Assembly (NCBI RefSeq): GCF_003646465.1
Contig: NZ_QZEX01000016.1
Location: 1-64,000, forward strand
Length of the DNA stretch: 64,000 nucleotides
Reading direction: 5' to 3'
DNA from: Chachezhania antarctica
GTDB lineage: Bacteria > Pseudomonadota > Alphaproteobacteria > Rhodobacterales > Rhodobacteraceae
Both the position numbers and the translations under genes were made by a program. Positions 44,271 through 52,682 of this stretch are shown here, in pieces (position 1 is the first letter of the stretch; every line of letters begins with the position of its first letter). Under the pieces are notes generated by a model that was given only the letters and a program-made list of their open reading frames with translations, was not told the DNA's origin and did no database searches.

Positions 44271-45103
44271 GCGGCTACAACTTCGCCTACCTGGACGAGG
44301 ACACCAAGCGGATGATCCGCCGCGCAATCCTGAAAGCGCTGGCCGTGCCGGGCTATCAGGTGCCATTCGCGAGCCGCGAGATGCCGATGCCCTATGGCTG
44401 GGGCACGGGCGGCGTACAGGTTTCCGCCGCCGTGCTCGTGCCCGAGGACACGATGAAGGTCATCGACCAGGGCGCCGACGACACGACGAACGCCGTGTCC
44501 ATCCGCGCCTTCTTCCAGAAGACGGCCGATGTCGCGGTGACCGAGGCCACGGGCAAGGCCACCCTGATCCAGACCCGCCACCGCATCCCAGAGGAACCGC
44601 TGACCAAAGATCAGATCCTTGTCTACCAGGTCCCGATACCGGAACCCCTGCGCTTCCTGGAACCGCGCGAAACCGAGACGCGGAAGATGCACGCGCTGGC
44701 CGAATACGGGCTGATGCATGTGAAACTGTACGAGGACATCGCGCGCCACGGCGAGATTGCGACCTCCTACGCCTATCCGGTTGAGGCCGCGGGCCGCTAC
44801 GTGATGGATCCGTCGCCGATCCCGAAATTCGACAACCCGAAGCTCCATTCAGCGGCGATCCAGTTGTTCGGCGCAGGCCGCGAACAGCGCATCTACGCTC
44901 TGCCGCCCTACACGCCGGTCGTTAGCCTCGATTTCGAAGACCACCCGTTCGAGGCGCGCAAGGCCGAAGGGGCCTGCGGGCTCTGCGGGGCGGAAGACAG
45001 CTATCTCGACGAGGTCATCCTCGACGACCGGGGCGGGCGGATGTTCGTCTGTTCCGACACCGATTACTGCCGCACGCGGCGCGAGGCAGAGGAAGCGGCA
45101 TGA
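44267..45103 (+). CDS. phnJ: Radical SAM C-P lyase PhnJ
   Basis: A 278-residue radical S-adenosylmethionine enzyme that cleaves the carbon-phosphorus bond of ribose-1-phosphonate 5-phosphate, giving an alkane and a 1,2-cyclic phosphate. The non-standard cluster motif C-x2-C-x21-C-x5-C is intact: C237, C240 (CGLC), C262 and C268 (CSDTDYC). The N terminus NFAYLDEDTKRMIRRAILKALAVPGYQVPFASREMP is typical. It overlaps phnI and phnK, consistent with complex assembly. Confidence 0.96.
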   Translation: MSGYNFAYLDEDTKRMIRRAILKALAVPGYQVPFASREMPMPYGWGTGGVQVSAAVLVPEDTMKVIDQGADDTTNAVSIRAFFQKTADVAVTEATGKATLIQTRHRIPEEPLTKDQILVYQVPIPEPLRFLEPRETETRKMHALAEYGLMHVKLYEDIARHGEIATSYAYPVEAAGRYVMDPSPIPKFDNPKLHSAAIQLFGAGREQRIYALPPYTPVVSLDFEDHPFEARKAEGACGLCGAEDSYLDEVILDDRGGRMFVCSDTDYCRTRREAEEAA

Positions 45104-45870
45104 CACCTATCCTGTCCGTCCAAGATCTGGAAAAGCGCTACGGCGCGCGCATTGGCTGTACCGGCGTCAGCTTCGACCTCTGGCCGGGCGAGGTGATGGG
45201 CATCGTCGGCGAAAGCGGTTCGGGCAAGTCGACGCTGCTCGGCTGCCTTGCGGGCGGGCTGACGCCCGACAAGGGCCAGGTCATCTTCGACATGGCCGAT
45301 CTGGGCCCGCAGGACGTTCTGAAACTGTCGGAACCCCGCCGCCGGATGCTGGCCCGCACCGACTGGGCCTTCGTCCACCAGAACCCGCGCGACGGGCTCC
45401 GCATGGGCGTGTCGGCCGGTGGCAACGTCGGCGAACGGCTGATGTCGGTCGGCGCGCGGCACTATGGCAATATCCGCGAAACGGCGACCGATTGGCTGGA
45501 CCGCGTGGAAATCGCGCATGACCGGATCGACGACCGGCCCCGCGATTTCTCGGGCGGCATGCAGCAACGCCTGCAGATCGCGCGGAACCTCGTCACCGGC
45601 CCCCGGCTGGCCTTCATGGACGAACCGACGGGCGGGCTCGACGTCTCCGTACAGGCGCGGCTGCTGGACCTGATCCGCGGGCTTGTGCATGACATGGGGC
45701 TGTCGGCCATTGTCGTTACGCACGATCTGGCCGTGGTCCGGCTGCTAGCCGATCGGCTGATGGTGATGCGCCAGGGCCGCGTCGTGGAACAGGGTCTGAC
45801 GGATCAGGTGCTTGACGACCCGCAGGATGCTTATACTCAACTTCTGGTGAGTTCGGTTCTGCAGGTCTAA
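45100..45870 (+). CDS. phnK: C-P lyase ATPase PhnK
   Basis: A 256-residue ABC-type ATPase that in E. coli binds the PhnGHIJ core. It has Walker [10 protein letters not shown], signature FSGGMQQRLQIARNL and Walker B FMDEPTGGLD, and resembles oligopeptide ATPases. It lacks membrane partners. The start overlaps phnJ by 4 bases. A CorA-type gene follows 4 bases after. Confidence 0.94.
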   Translation: MTPILSVQDLEKRYGARIGCTGVSFDLWPGEVMGIVGESGSGKSTLLGCLAGGLTPDKGQVIFDMADLGPQDVLKLSEPRRRMLARTDWAFVHQNPRDGLRMGVSAGGNVGERLMSVGARHYGNIRETATDWLDRVEIAHDRIDDRPRDFSGGMQQRLQIARNLVTGPRLAFMDEPTGGLDVSVQARLLDLIRGLVHDMGLSAIVVTHDLAVVRLLADRLMVMRQGRVVEQGLTDQVLDDPQDAYTQLLVSSVLQV

Positions 45871-45874
45871 TCCC

Positions 45875-46831
45875 ATGATATTCGCATACACGCTCCAGGA
45901 TGGTCGCCTTGCGCTTCAGGCGCAGGGTGCCGATATGGCCGACGCGCTATGGATCGACATGTTCCGCCCGACGGACGAACAGCTGGAGCAGGTCCGGGCC
46001 CTTGGCTTCGACATCCCAAGCAAGGCCGAGATGCGCGGGCTGAAGCCGTCGAACCGGATGCACCTAACGGCGGGTATCGACTACATGACCGTGGTCATGC
46101 CCGGCCGCGACGTGCAGGGGCACCCGACCAACGGGCCGGTATCGTTCATGCTGGGGACCGAACAGCTTGTCACCGTGCGCCATCACGCGGTGCGGGCCTT
46201 CAAGACCTTCCCCGGCGTGGCCGACCAGACCGCCATCGGCTGTTCCGACGCCCGCTGCCTTCTGCTGGGCCTCCTGGGCGAAAACATCGGCGGGCTGGCC
46301 GACATGATGGAGCGGATCGGCGACCGGCTGGATGAACTGGCGCTCTGGATCTTCGACGACGACCGCAAATCGGATGCCGAGCTGGAAGAGACACTGAAAC
46401 GCACCGGCCGGATGAGCGAGCTGATCGGCAAGATCCGCCTCGCACTGCTGAATCTCGACCGGCTGCTGGGGCACCTCGAGCCGATCCTGATGAAACACGA
46501 AGATGCCGCCCACCTGAAACCGATGCTGCCATCGCTCGAACGCGACGTGTCGGCGCTGGCGGTCCATTGCGATTACCTGACGGGCCGCGTGGGCTTCGCC
46601 ACCGAGGCCACGATGGGCATGATCGACCTTGGCCAGAACCGCGCGGTTTCGGTGATGTCGGCGGTGACCTCGCTCTTCATCCCGCCGACGCTGATCGCCT
46701 CGATCTACGGCATGAACTTCATCGACATGCCGGAACTGCAGGATGCCTGGGGCTACGAAATCACACTTCTGGGCATGGTGGCCTCGTCGGTGCTGACCTA
46801 TTTCCTGATGCGCTGGCAGAGGTGGTTGTGA
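45875..46831 (+). CDS. corA: CorA-family magnesium/divalent cation channel
   Basis: A 318-residue CorA-like protein. The large cytoplasmic domain is followed by two C-terminal helices with the diagnostic GMN motif at 279-281 (ASIYGMNFIDMPE). It lies 4 bases after phnK and is followed, after a repeat, by phnL, so it appears to be part of the C-P lyase operon. This is not a standard C-P lyase gene; a Mg-ATP supply role is only a guess. Confidence 0.9.
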   Translation: MIFAYTLQDGRLALQAQGADMADALWIDMFRPTDEQLEQVRALGFDIPSKAEMRGLKPSNRMHLTAGIDYMTVVMPGRDVQGHPTNGPVSFMLGTEQLVTVRHHAVRAFKTFPGVADQTAIGCSDARCLLLGLLGENIGGLADMMERIGDRLDELALWIFDDDRKSDAELEETLKRTGRMSELIGKIRLALLNLDRLLGHLEPILMKHEDAAHLKPMLPSLERDVSALAVHCDYLTGRVGFATEATMGMIDLGQNRAVSVMSAVTSLFIPPTLIASIYGMNFIDMPELQDAWGYEITLLGMVASSVLTYFLMRWQRWL

Positions 46832-46884
46832 AAGGATGACATCCTTCGCCTTCATGTCCCTGTCGAAGTGCCGCCTGCGGCGGC

Positions 46885-47036
46885 GCGGGGACGCCGTCCC
46901 CGCACCCCTGAGGTATTTGAAGACCAAAGAAGTGGGGCGCACGGTCCCGGCCGTGCCACGGCGTGCGTCCTTGGCGGGCTTCGCGTCCCCTGCTTCTTCT
47001 TTTCCAAAATACTCCCGCCGGAGGCAGACCGCCGTC
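46885..47036 (+). repeat. Dispersed 3'-end hairpin repeat, copy 4 (inside the C-P lyase operon)
   Basis: A stem GCGGGGACGCCGTCCCCGC (46885-46903) is followed by the left arm GAGGTATTTG...CCAAAGAAG (46910-46932) and the right arm CTTCTTCTTTTCC-AAAATACTCC (46993-47015), then CGCCGGAGGCAG. Centre sequence also has GTGCCACGGC and CGTGCCACGG-like short repeats. It is oriented like corA and lies 54 bases after its stop. As phnL and phnN are downstream, it must be read through or it splits the operon. Confidence 0.8.
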
Positions 47037-47095
47037 GCACCCCGTGCTGCCAGATCGAATCCGGGCGGACCCGTGTTTCACGAAGGACCCAGACC

Positions 47096-47779
47096 ATGAT
47101 CCGTATCGAGAACCTCTCGAAGACCTTCACGCTCCACAACCAGGGCGGCGCCGTGATCGAGGTGCTGACCGGCGCGCATCTGCATGTGCGTCCGGGCGAA
47201 TGCGTGGCGCTGACCGGGGCCTCGGGCGCCGGAAAATCCACGCTGATGCGGCTGATCTACGGCAATTATCGCGCCGCATCCGGATCGCTGAAGATCGCCG
47301 GCACCGATATCGTCACCGCCTCGCCGCGCGACATCCTGAAACTCCGGCGCGAGACGCTGGGCTATGTTTCGCAATTTCTGCGGGTCGTGCCCCGTGTACC
47401 GACGCGCGACGTGGTGGCCGAACCGCTGGTCGCACTCGGGACCCCAAGGGCCGAGGCGCGCGCGCGGGCGGAGGCGCTGCTGTCGCGGCTGAACCTGCCG
47501 GAGCCGCTCTGGGATCTCAGCCCCACGACCTTCTCGGGGGGCGAACAGCAGCGGGTGAACATCGCGCGGGGCTTCGTGCATCCCTACCCGGCGCTGCTGC
47601 TCGATGAACCGACGGCGAGCCTCGATGCCGCGAACCGCGACGTGGTTGTCAGCCTGATCGAAGAGGCCCGCGACCGTGGCGCCGGCATTGTCGGCATCTT
47701 CCACGATGCCGAGGCGCGGGGCCGCGTGGCGACGCGCGAGGTCGACGTGCGGGACTTTGCCCCGGAGCAGGCGGCATGA
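47096..47779 (+). CDS. phnL: C-P lyase ATPase PhnL
   Basis: A 227-residue ABC-type ATPase. Walker A GASGAGKST, signature FSGGEQQRVNIARGF and Walker B LLLDEPTASLD are present. In E. coli PhnL associates with the PhnGHI complex for the first nucleotide-transfer step. The ATG at 47096 is chosen because the frame upstream runs through the repeat and reads PRTPEVFEDQ..., which is not PhnL-like. It overlaps phnN by 4 bases. Confidence 0.94.
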   Translation: MIRIENLSKTFTLHNQGGAVIEVLTGAHLHVRPGECVALTGASGAGKSTLMRLIYGNYRAASGSLKIAGTDIVTASPRDILKLRRETLGYVSQFLRVVPRVPTRDVVAEPLVALGTPRAEARARAEALLSRLNLPEPLWDLSPTTFSGGEQQRVNIARGFVHPYPALLLDEPTASLDAANRDVVVSLIEEARDRGAGIVGIFHDAEARGRVATREVDVRDFAPEQAA

Positions 47780-48333
47780 CCGACGCCGCCCCCCTTGCCC
47801 CCGTCATCGCGATTGTCGGGCCTTCGGGCGTCGGCAAGGACAGCGTGATGGAGGCGATCAAAGCCCGCGATTCGGGCTTTGTCACCGTGCGCCGCGTGAT
47901 CACCCGTGCCGCCGATGCGGGGGGCGAGGATTTCGATGCCGTCCCCGTCGATACCTTCCAGCAAATGGAGACCGACGGCGCCTTTGCTCTCAGCTGGCAG
48001 GCCCATGGTCTGCATTATGGCATCCCCGCGGGCATCGACGAGATGCGACGGACGGCGACGGGCGTTCTGGTCAACCTGTCGCGCGCCGTGCTGCCCCGGG
48101 CCGAGGACCGGTTCGGCACGCTCATCGTCCTTGCGCTGGAAGCCGACCAGGACGTTCTGGCGCAACGGCTCGCGCAACGGGGCCGCGAAGACGAGGCCGG
48201 CCGCGCCAAGCGGTTGGGCCGGGCGATGGACCTGCCCGAAGGCCTGTCCCGCGTGCATCGGATCGACAACAGCGGACCGCTGGAAAACGCCGTCCGCGCC
48301 GCGCTGGCGGCCCTTCACCCCGAAAGGGCGTAG
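47776..48333 (+). CDS. phnN: Ribose 1,5-bisphosphokinase PhnN
   Basis: A 185-residue P-loop kinase of the guanylate-kinase type, with GPSGVGKDSVMEAI near residues 15-28 and RVITRAADAGGEDFDAV as the substrate loop. In the C-P lyase pathway it converts ribose 1,5-bisphosphate to PRPP. Start and phnL overlap by 4 bases; its end overlaps the convergent DUF1045 gene by 19 bases. Assignment is strong by sequence and neighbourhood. Confidence 0.94.
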   Translation: MTDAAPLAPVIAIVGPSGVGKDSVMEAIKARDSGFVTVRRVITRAADAGGEDFDAVPVDTFQQMETDGAFALSWQAHGLHYGIPAGIDEMRRTATGVLVNLSRAVLPRAEDRFGTLIVLALEADQDVLAQRLAQRGREDEAGRAKRLGRAMDLPEGLSRVHRIDNSGPLENAVRAALAALHPERA

Positions 48334-49013
48334 CGATGGAGCACGTGAAACCGCCCGTCCTCTGCCTCCCCCGCCACGGCCATTGCGTCGATGGCGAAGG
48401 GCACGGGCAGAAGGGGCGACAACCGGCGGTCGAGCACGTCGGCCACGGCCGATTGTTCGGCCCCGGGCAGCGGGCCGGAGAGCGTGATGTGGAAGCGGAA
48501 TTCGTCCATCACGTAAGGATAGCCCCAACGGGTCAGGTACGCGTCCTGCGCCGGGCTCAGCCTGCCGGCGCGACGCTTGGCCAGTTCCGCATCGGTCAGC
48601 GGCGCGCGCAAACCGTCCAGACCTTCGACGCAGGCGCCCGCGAGGGCATTCAGCGCGGTCTCGTCCCCGACCGGGCACAGCGCGATGAACCGGCCGATCT
48701 TGGTGACCGCGACGCCGTCCAGCACCACGGGCGCGAGCGTCGTGCACAGGCGTTCGGCTGCTGCGGCCAGATCGTCTCCGCTGACGCCATCGGCCAGCCG
48801 AAAGGGCGCCTTGATCGTGGCATGCAGCCCATATTTGCGAGGACGTTCCGTGATCTCGGCCACCGGACGCGGCAGCGGGTCGACATCCGGGTGATCAACT
48901 TCGCGCCCCGCTTCCGCGTCCCATCCCAGCCACGACGTGGCGAACTCCACCCAGGGCTCGTGGGTCCGCGGCATGAAATACAGCGCGTAGCGGCGATAGG
49001 CGGTCTTGGTCAT
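48315..49013 (-). CDS. DUF1045 protein, 2H-phosphoesterase-like, of the C-P lyase locus
   Basis: A 232-residue protein with two H-x-T/S motifs, HATIKAPF (about residue 72) and HITLSGPL (about residue 175), the signature of 2H phosphoesterases that open cyclic phosphates. The family (TIGR03223-type) is found in C-P lyase loci. PhnP, which opens the 5-phosphoribosyl 1,2-cyclic phosphate made by PhnJ, is absent from this window; this protein could do that step, but this is inference. The ATG at 49013 is preferred over an upstream start 72 codons before because homology begins at RRYALYFMP. It is convergent with phnN and divergent from phnM. Confidence 0.82.
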   Translation of the reverse strand: MTKTAYRRYALYFMPRTHEPWVEFATSWLGWDAEAGREVDHPDVDPLPRPVAEITERPRKYGLHATIKAPFRLADGVSGDDLAAAAERLCTTLAPVVLDGVAVTKIGRFIALCPVGDETALNALAGACVEGLDGLRAPLTDAELAKRRAGRLSPAQDAYLTRWGYPYVMDEFRFHITLSGPLPGAEQSAVADVLDRRLSPLLPVPFAIDAMAVAGEAEDGRFHVLHRYALSG

Positions 49014-49108
49014 CGGGGGCGCATCCTTTTTTCCTCTGGCCGGGCCGGACAATCGCCGCCCCGCGCCTCCGTACAACCAGACTTTACGAGCACCAAGGGC
49101 ATAACAAA

Positions 49109-50251
49109 ATGACGCAAGAGCTGATCCTGGCGAACGCGCAAATCGTCCTGAAGGACGAGGTACGGCGCGGCAGCCTGAAGATCGTGGGCGAGACGATCGA
49201 GGCGATCGATACCGGCACCACTGTCCCACAGGGCGCGGTGGATTGCGGCGGCGATTACGTGGCGCCGGGGCTGGTGGAGTTGCACACCGACAACCTGGAA
49301 CAGCACCTCCATCCCCGTCCCGGGGTCGACTGGCCCCATGCGGCAGCGATCCTGGCGCATGATGCGGAGATCGCAGGCTCGGGCATCACCACGGTGTTCG
49401 ATGCGATGCGGGTGGGTTTCAACCCGTCGACCCGCGCGGATTCCGCCGCCTACGCGCGTGGACTTGCCTCTGAATTGTGGGCTCTGCGCGAGGCGGATAC
49501 GCTGAGGATCAGCCATTTCCTGCACCTTCGGGCCGAGATCTGTGCCGAGACGTTGATCGACGACCTGAACGAATTCGGGACCGAGGATCGCGTGGGGATC
49601 GTGTCACTGATGGATCACACGCCGGGGCAGCGCCAGTACGCGGACGTGTCGAAACTTGCCGATTACATGAAGCGGACGCAGGGCATGACCGGCGCGGCCT
49701 TCGATGAATATTGCGACCAGTTGATGGCGCAGCGGGACCGGCTGGGCGAAAAGCACGAGGCCCACGCGGTGGCCTGCGCCCGGACCTTCGGCGCGGTTCT
49801 GGCGAGCCATGACGACAGCACGCAGGCACAGGTGGATCATTCCGCAGCCTACGGCGTGCAGGTGGCCGAATTCCCCACGACCACCGAAGCTGCGAAGGCC
49901 TGCCGCGATCACGGTATCCCGGTGATGATGGGCGCGCCCAACGTCATCCGCGGCGGCTCGCATTCCGGCAATGTCGCGGCCGAGCCCCTGGCGAAGGAGG
50001 GTCTGCTGGACATCCTATCATCGGATTACGTGCCGGCGGCCCTGCTGCTGGCGGCGGTCAGGCTGGGCGAGACGTGGGACGATCTGGCCCGCGGCCTGTC
50101 CACCGTTACGGCAGCGCCTGCGCGGGCGGTGGGGCTGACCGACCGTGGCACGATCGAGACCGGCAAACGCGCCGACCTGATCCGGTTCCGCCTGCATGAC
50201 GGCACGCCGATCCTGAACGGCGTCTGGTCCCGCGGCCGCCGCGCGGCCTGA
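49109..50251 (+). CDS. phnM: Alpha-D-ribose 1-methylphosphonate 5-triphosphate diphosphatase PhnM
   Basis: A 380-residue amidohydrolase-fold enzyme that removes diphosphate from the ribose-1-phosphonate 5-triphosphate made by the PhnGHIL complex. Metal-binding residues appear as PGLVELHTDNLEQHL near residue 50-65; later conserved text includes SHDDSTQAQV and APNVIRGGSHSGN. It is the last gene of the locus, on the plus strand, while DUF1045 between phnN and phnM faces the other way. The 95-base gap with DUF1045 must hold its promoter. Confidence 0.94.
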   Translation: MTQELILANAQIVLKDEVRRGSLKIVGETIEAIDTGTTVPQGAVDCGGDYVAPGLVELHTDNLEQHLHPRPGVDWPHAAAILAHDAEIAGSGITTVFDAMRVGFNPSTRADSAAYARGLASELWALREADTLRISHFLHLRAEICAETLIDDLNEFGTEDRVGIVSLMDHTPGQRQYADVSKLADYMKRTQGMTGAAFDEYCDQLMAQRDRLGEKHEAHAVACARTFGAVLASHDDSTQAQVDHSAAYGVQVAEFPTTTEAAKACRDHGIPVMMGAPNVIRGGSHSGNVAAEPLAKEGLLDILSSDYVPAALLLAAVRLGETWDDLARGLSTVTAAPARAVGLTDRGTIETGKRADLIRFRLHDGTPILNGVWSRGRRAA

Positions 50252-50306
50252 CGTCCCGGGACGGGGAACAGCGTCAACGGAACCGGCTTTCCAAGGCCGG
50301 TGCCGC

Positions 50307-50786
50307 TTACGCCGCTATGTAGAAAAGGTACCGTTCCGGCGGGATGGTGTCGGGCGCCTTGATCTGGGTGAAGCCCACCAGCGGCTGGCCGGACACCACC
50401 AGCCCACCGGGCACCATCACCCGCATCAGCGCGGGGCTGAGGCGTGCGGCCTCGGCCACGTCCTCGTCCTTCACGCCGTAGCCCAGATCGTAATGCGCCA
50501 TGGCGATCTGCGCGCCCTGCCCCGCCAGCTTGTCCAGCATCGCTTCCGCTTCGCCTTCAAGGTAATCCTCCTTCGGCGGCACGCAGGAGGGATGGCAGTT
50601 CAGCGCCCGGTCCACGACCCAGATCCGCCGATCCGGCAACTGCTCGCGCAGGTGGTCGTAGGTGCGCCCGTTGCCAAGGCCAAGGTCCAGCACGTCGCCC
50701 GCAAGATCGGCAATCTGCGCCGCCCCCCAGTCGAGCCCGTCCCGCTGCGCTGCAAGGCGCCGCAACATCGAATCAAGCCGGCTCAT
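50307..50786 (-). CDS. Small SAM-dependent methyltransferase (PF12692-like) of the glycan cluster
   Basis: A 159-residue predicted methyltransferase, last gene of the glycan cluster. Motif I is VLDLGLGNGRTYDHLRE; further conserved parts are HYDLGYGVKDEDVAEAARLSP and VMVPGGLVVSGQPL. It is a paralogue of the gene at 26257-26742. It overlaps the polysaccharide deacetylase gene by 14 bases. A role in O-methylation of a sugar made by the cluster is possible. It is convergent with phnM. Confidence 0.75.
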   Translation of the reverse strand: MSRLDSMLRRLAAQRDGLDWGAAQIADLAGDVLDLGLGNGRTYDHLREQLPDRRIWVVDRALNCHPSCVPPKEDYLEGEAEAMLDKLAGQGAQIAMAHYDLGYGVKDEDVAEAARLSPALMRVMVPGGLVVSGQPLVGFTQIKAPDTIPPERYLFYIAA

Positions 50787-51558
50787 CGACCGCCCTCCCG
50801 TTCAAGTTCCTGTCTATCCGCCAGACCCGCCCGGGCCCGGCCTGCAGCCGCGTCAGGAGTTCGGTGACGAACTCCCAGACGTCGTCGTCATGTATCAGGT
50901 GGTGGGTCAGAAGGCCCAGCGGCTCTGCCCTGTCTGCGCGCCCCTCGCGGCGGTCCGCAAGATGCGCCACCAGCCCGGCGAGCAGCACCTCGGGATCCGC
51001 CAGCGCCCGCGTCGTCTTCCATGCCACGGGATCGACATGCGTGTTGATCCGCTCCAGCCCCGGCGCGGCCCATTTTGCGTCCCTTGGCGTAAAACCCGAC
51101 ACGGCGCGATAGCCCACGGCCGCCAGCGCTGGTGCCAGATCGGCGCCCATGCGGTTCCACGGCGGCACGAACAGCGGCTGGAGGTCGGCCCCGAACAACT
51201 CGCGCGACCGGGAAAGCCCGTTCTGTGCATCCGTCAGCCGGTCCATCAGCGGCCGGGACGCACCGAATTCGGCCTTCTTCTCGGACTTCGACGCGTGGTT
51301 GGCGTGGGCCCAGCCATGAACGGCGGGCAACAGCCAGTCGGTGCCGCGCACGTAATCCGCCAGCGCAGGCTCGGCCCCGTCCGGGATCACCGCAAGGTGC
51401 ACCGGAAGGCCGTGCACTTCGGCCAAATTCGTCATGCGCTCCAGCGCCGGGGTCACCGTCACCGCATCATCGTCCCGCCACCAGACCGGCAGCGACAGCC
51501 CCGCATCCGTCCAGCGCGCCAGCTCGGCCTCCAACTGGGTCCAGTCTGCACCTGTCAC
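50773..51558 (-). CDS. Polysaccharide deacetylase-like protein
   Basis: A 261-residue protein of the NodB-homology (carbohydrate esterase 4) type. The metal/catalytic motifs are WWRDDDAVTVT (motif 1), HGWAHANH (H-x4-H-like, motif 2) and PLFVPPWNRMGA (motif 3). No signal peptide is present, unlike most secreted deacetylases, so it probably acts on a cytoplasmic sugar or lipid-linked intermediate. It overlaps the glycosyltransferase upstream by 4 bases and the methyltransferase by 14. Confidence 0.8.
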   Translation of the reverse strand: MTGADWTQLEAELARWTDAGLSLPVWWRDDDAVTVTPALERMTNLAEVHGLPVHLAVIPDGAEPALADYVRGTDWLLPAVHGWAHANHASKSEKKAEFGASRPLMDRLTDAQNGLSRSRELFGADLQPLFVPPWNRMGADLAPALAAVGYRAVSGFTPRDAKWAAPGLERINTHVDPVAWKTTRALADPEVLLAGLVAHLADRREGRADRAEPLGLLTHHLIHDDDVWEFVTELLTRLQAGPGRVWRIDRNLNGRAVDEPA

Positions 51559-52682
51559 GCCATCGCCCTCGCGCGTGTGATCAGGCGGACGGTCTCGGCC
51601 GCACCGTCGAAGCGAAGGTCCAGCGCACTGCGCGGACCGTCCGACAGCACGTCGCGCAGGGCCTGCGCCAAGCGTTCGGGGGTCAGGTCTGCGGCCGGAA
51701 GGACGCGAATGCCCGGCAACCGGGCAAGGGTTTCGGCGCGCAGGGTCTGTTCGACCTCGCCGCCGTCATCGAAGGGAACGAAGACGGCGGGCACGCCCGA
51801 CTGCAGCACGTCGAGCGTCGTGTTGTAGCCGCACATCGACACCAGCGCCGCCGCACCATGGAGCATCTGCCGGAAATCCGGCCGGGGCGCTTCCACGATG
51901 GCGGCGTCTCCCGCCCGGGCCTGCCACGCGGCCAGACGCTCGGCACCGCCACCGACCAGCATCCGCCAGCGCGCGGTATCCGCACCGGCCGCCGTCAGTG
52001 CCGCCGCGTAGAGCGCATCGCCCACATCGCCACCGCCCGCGCTCACCAGAACCTCGTCCTGCCCCGCGCCGTCGGGATTCGGGCTGGCGGGTGGCGGCGC
52101 GACGTAGCCCGTATAGTGCAGCTTTGCCTCCAGCGCCGGCGTGACAGGCCAGCTTGCGTCCAGCTTTGTCGCCGTGGCGTCGGAGTGAACCAGAACGCCG
52201 TCGTAAACCGTCGTCACGATCTCTTCCGTCTGCCCGGCACGGTCAGGCTTCGACGGGGGTGCAAGGATATCGCGGATCGAGGCGTAGATCAGGGGATGCG
52301 GTGAGCGCGCCCGAGCCGCGTCCAGCAAGGCCAGGAATTCGGTTCGCAGAACACGGCGGCCGAAGGGGTAGAGTTCGGTGATCAGGACGTCCGGAGCCAA
52401 GGCCGCGAAGGTCTCCAGCAGCTTCTCGGTGCGCGACTGAAGGTAGGCCGCGTCAGCCTCGGCCCCGGTGTCATCCAGCAGCGTCGTGAAGGCCGTGCCT
52501 TTCGACGCCAGTGCCGGCAATTGCACCACGTCCATCCCGCGCGCATCGAGCTGCGGGGCCGGGCGGCCGCCGGAGACGACCGTCACCTCATGCCCGGCAG
52601 CGACGAAAGCGCGGCCAAGGGTCAGGGCGCGGGACAGGTGGCCGGTGCCCAGAAGATGGGTGACGACGATCATGACCTTCAT
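51555..52682 (-). CDS. Glycosyltransferase, GT-B fold (MurG/UGT-like)
   Basis: A 375-residue predicted glycosyltransferase. The N-terminal VTHLLGTGHLSRALTLGRAF and ligand motif VSAGGGDVGDALY are followed by a C-terminal MLHGAAALVSMCGYNTTLDVLQSGVPAVFVPFDDGGEVEQTLRA, the glycine/asparagine-rich donor site of GT28-like enzymes. It shares the CxGYNT motif with the first gene of the cluster (GGYNTF). Acceptor and donor are unknown. The ATG at 52682 is preferred, since the open frame upstream is a shadow of the phosphatase gene. Confidence 0.8.
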   Translation of the reverse strand: MKVMIVVTHLLGTGHLSRALTLGRAFVAAGHEVTVVSGGRPAPQLDARGMDVVQLPALASKGTAFTTLLDDTGAEADAAYLQSRTEKLLETFAALAPDVLITELYPFGRRVLRTEFLALLDAARARSPHPLIYASIRDILAPPSKPDRAGQTEEIVTTVYDGVLVHSDATATKLDASWPVTPALEAKLHYTGYVAPPPASPNPDGAGQDEVLVSAGGGDVGDALYAAALTAAGADTARWRMLVGGGAERLAAWQARAGDAAIVEAPRPDFRQMLHGAAALVSMCGYNTTLDVLQSGVPAVFVPFDDGGEVEQTLRAETLARLPGIRVLPAADLTPERLAQALRDVLSDGPRSALDLRFDGAAETVRLITRARAMA

